From Lachnospiraceae bacterium (GTDB taxonomy: Bacteria; Bacillota; Clostridia; Lachnospirales; Lachnospiraceae), in assembly GCA_029071325.1 (NCBI GenBank), contig JAIEAP010000030.1, positions 62,001 to 126,000 on the forward strand: a stretch of DNA of 64,000 nucleotides, read 5' to 3'. This document shows, in pieces, positions 61,915-64,000 of the stretch. A model generated the notes under the pieces. The model was not told the origin of the DNA. It saw nothing but the letters and a program-made list of their open reading frames with translations, and did not search any database. The translations under genes were made by a program, and so were the position numbers. How positions within the stretch are numbered: the first letter of the stretch is position 1; every line of letters starts with the position of its first letter.

Positions 61915-63471
61915 TTACAGATAATCCAGCAATGTCTGCCTCTCTATTTTCGCCGCAGCCTGCAGGGATGCCTGGTATGCCAGATAGGAAGATGTATAAT
62001 CGATTACGATGTCCGACAGATCCCGGTCCTCGTTATCAGACTTTAAGGATTCTACCGTTGCCTGCTGATTAGACATACGGTTCTTGGTGATCGCGAGCTG
62101 CTCCGCCTTATTTCCCACATCCGTAATGGCAATATTCACGTCCGCCATATATCCCGAAAACTTGGTCAGACTTCTGGAAAACAGGTTCTGCAGATTATTG
62201 TCCGCATAGTCCATCTGCTTCTTCGCCGCTTCCAGACAAGAATTCAGATACTGCTGATCCTCTTTGGAGGCATAGCGTTCCTGCTTCAGCATATCCTCAA
62301 TGGCAGTTACCGTGTCATGGGCGTTGATGGAGTTCTGCACTGCAAAGATCAGGTCATCTACATCTCTGGCAATGGAAGAATCAAACACATCGTTCGCCTG
62401 AGTATTCACTGTCAATGTCTGATTTGCAGCTACGATATATTCAATATCCTGATTGGTCCTTACTGCACTCTCGTAATCAACATTCTCGGCCAGTGCACCG
62501 TTCTCGTAATTGGTATACTTAATTTGATTTAACGGATCCGTATAATCATAACAATCAAAATAATGCTCCGGTCTGATCTCGCCTTTCTCAAATCCTGTTT
62601 TTTCATAATTCACTGGTATAACAGCATTACAAGAACTGAGTGTAGAAGCAATCGTCTTACCCATCAAAAATTCGCCAGTATCCTTGTTGAACACCACCTC
62701 ACTGTCACCAATCGCATATTGGCTGTCCTCCAGTTCCTTGGTTGTGACCGTACTGAACTGTACCTTTCCATTCCCATTCGAGGAATACCACGCAAGCTCC
62801 CGAGAGGGATTCGTTGCATCGGGACCTTCTCCCCTCAGACCATCAATCTTGTCATAGGCCAGACACAGCCTGTATAGAGTTACATCCTCCGGCTTGCCCG
62901 GCGCGGTCTGAGCTGCCACATCTGCTGCCGTAGGTGTTTTCACCGCTCCATAGGTATAGGTGAACTCTTCAATATCCGACGCATTCAGATATTCATAGAT
63001 ATCATAGTGTGCATCCTTCATATCATTCTCGAAGGTCAGCGTCTTATCGGTCTTGTACCCGGTAAACACTGTCCTGCCAGCATAATCGGCATTTCCCTCG
63101 GAATATATCTGACTGGAAAGAGATTTCAACTGTTTTAAGATTGTATTGCGGTCTTCCTCTGTCAGCGTACCGTTGGCTCCCTCATCACACTTGGTATGAA
63201 TAGTAGTCAGAATCTTCTTCATATTGGTAAGCGCCGTCTCCGTCACTTCCAGCCAGGACTCCGCATCGGGAATATTTTTCTCATAATACTGATTGATCTG
63301 GCTCAAGTTGCTGCGCAGACGCAGCGCACGGATCGCAACCACTGGGTCGTCGGCAGGACTGCTGATCTTCTTCTGGGAAGACATCTGATTATTCAGGGTG
63401 TCCAGACTGGTCTTATTGCCGTTGATATTTATCTTGGTATTGCTCATGATCATGTTGTTCGTAATTCTCAT
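61915..63471 (-). CDS. flgL: Flagellar hook-associated protein FlgL
   Basis: A 518-residue FlgL: MRITNNMIMSNTKININGN and KISSPADDPVVAIRALRLRS at the N-terminus and the C-terminal helix YLAYQASLQAAAKIERQTLLDYL, both homologous to flagellin ends. It joins the hook and filament together with FlgK. AAGGAGGT precedes the ATG. 12 bases after flgK. Confidence 0.95.
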   Translation of the reverse strand: MRITNNMIMSNTKININGNKTSLDTLNNQMSSQKKISSPADDPVVAIRALRLRSNLSQINQYYEKNIPDAESWLEVTETALTNMKKILTTIHTKCDEGANGTLTEEDRNTILKQLKSLSSQIYSEGNADYAGRTVFTGYKTDKTLTFENDMKDAHYDIYEYLNASDIEEFTYTYGAVKTPTAADVAAQTAPGKPEDVTLYRLCLAYDKIDGLRGEGPDATNPSRELAWYSSNGNGKVQFSTVTTKELEDSQYAIGDSEVVFNKDTGEFLMGKTIASTLSSCNAVIPVNYEKTGFEKGEIRPEHYFDCYDYTDPLNQIKYTNYENGALAENVDYESAVRTNQDIEYIVAANQTLTVNTQANDVFDSSIARDVDDLIFAVQNSINAHDTVTAIEDMLKQERYASKEDQQYLNSCLEAAKKQMDYADNNLQNLFSRSLTKFSGYMADVNIAITDVGNKAEQLAITKNRMSNQQATVESLKSDNEDRDLSDIVIDYTSSYLAYQASLQAAAKIERQTLLDYL

Positions 63472-63483
63472 TGGTCTACCTCC

Positions 63484-64000
63484 TTACACGCCGGTCTCCA
63501 AAATAAGACGGTCATACATTTCGGCCATAACTGATATCATTTTTGACGCCAGATTATATGCATTCTGGAACTTCACCAGTTCCAAAGCCTCCTCATCCTC
63601 GTCTACACCGGATATGGATTGTCTCTGCAGATTAATAGACATCTCTATATTAGAGTAATTCTGATAAAAGAGCTTGGATTCCTGGGTATCCACTGCCACA
63701 TCGGACAAAAGGCACTGCAGGAAATCATCCGAACCGCCGCCGCGATACATGGTGGTCTTGCTCTCCATCTTCAGGGACTCCTCTATCAATGTATATTTAT
63801 CGGTTCCATCTGTGTATTCTGACTCTGTCACTGCCGCCAGGCGCCTGGGATTATTCAGCGTCTCTGCCGCCACGGTAATGTTGGCCGCTGTCAGCTGATA
63901 ATATGTGTTGGAAGTGGACGTCAGATTCGTATCCGTAAAGTCGTACTCACCTCCGGTTGCCCTTTTGCCCACAAAAAAGCTTCCCATAGGATTGCCGTCT
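63484..64000 (-). CDS. flgK: Flagellar hook-associated protein FlgK (3' part only)
   Basis: The last ~172 codons of flgK, open to the window edge. The C-terminal D0 helix is clear: NLQRQSISGVDEDEEALELVKFQNAYNLASKMI followed by VMAEMYDRLI. Since the frame continues beyond 64000, the start is outside the window. Confidence 0.93.
   Translation of the reverse strand, partial: DGNPMGSFFVGKRATGGEYDFTDTNLTSTSNTYYQLTAANITVAAETLNNPRRLAAVTESEYTDGTDKYTLIEESLKMESKTTMYRGGGSDDFLQCLLSDVAVDTQESKLFYQNYSNIEMSINLQRQSISGVDEDEEALELVKFQNAYNLASKMISVMAEMYDRLILETGV

Overview
The window looks like the chromosome of a motile, Gram-positive gut anaerobe of the Lachnospiraceae (Clostridium cluster XIVa) type. Three things suggest this: the order rpmG-secE-nusG-rplK-rplA with an L10 leader, a compact flgK-flgL-fliW-csrA-flaG-fliD-fliS-flagellin block with motility-sigma (SigD/FliA type) promoters, and clear AGGAGG ribosome-binding sites with moderate G+C. 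No tRNA, rRNA, CRISPR array, insertion sequence or prophage was seen.

Layout. 1-2441: minus-strand ribosomal/transcription genes (rpmG, secE, nusG, rplK, rplA) and the start of the rplJ transcript with its L10 leader; a two-unit structured RNA repeat and a likely L1 operator lie between rplK and rplA. 2625-3926: an orphan FliD-like gene on the plus strand, closed by a strong bidirectional terminator. 4042-36622: about 27 minus-strand genes of glycan biosynthesis, in at least two transcription units. The upstream unit (35266 to 21485) follows a motility-sigma promoter at 35386-35412. It encodes a MNT/HEPN pair, two RfbF-type cytidylyltransferases, an acetolactate-synthase-like TPP enzyme, a NeuB-cupin fusion, three radical SAM enzymes, a GT2-DUF6270 fusion, a pyruvyltransferase and an FrhB-DUF6270 fusion. 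The downstream unit (21183 to 4042) encodes an FkbM methyltransferase, two more radical SAM proteins (one B12-binding), five GT2-like transferases, an SDR enzyme, a C-methyltransferase, a HAD phosphatase, RfbH, a GT2-TPR protein and a CgeB-like transferase. 36790-40055: plus-strand transferases (DUF4422, GT8-CgeB fusion). 40110-43392: a tandemly duplicated ECF sigma/anti-sigma pair; only the second copy keeps a small secreted protein gene. 43546-54231: more transferases plus nonulosonic acid genes (NeuB synthase, NeuA-PseG fusion). 54242-64000: a Maf-type (DUF115) flagellin glycosyltransferase, flagellin, a FliT-like protein, FliS, FliD, FlaG, CsrA, FliW, FlgL and the end of FlgK.

How it fits together. 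The simplest reading is a flagellin-glycosylation island. Nonulosonic acid is made by NeuB and activated by NeuA-PseG, then placed on flagellin by the Maf-type enzyme beside the flagellin gene. A second branch makes a CDP-linked 3,6-dideoxy, probably branched, sugar (RfbF, RfbH, TPP enzyme, C-methyltransferase, SDR). Many transferases extend the glycan, and five radical SAM enzymes and several other tailoring enzymes decorate it. Motility-sigma promoters before both the flagellar genes and the glycan operon couple the two. The flagellin leader carries a CsrA-type hairpin, and csrA and fliW are present, so flagellin synthesis is probably controlled by the FliW-CsrA switch. Enzymes for CDP-glucose 4,6-dehydration (RfbG) and for the early nonulosonate steps were not found here.
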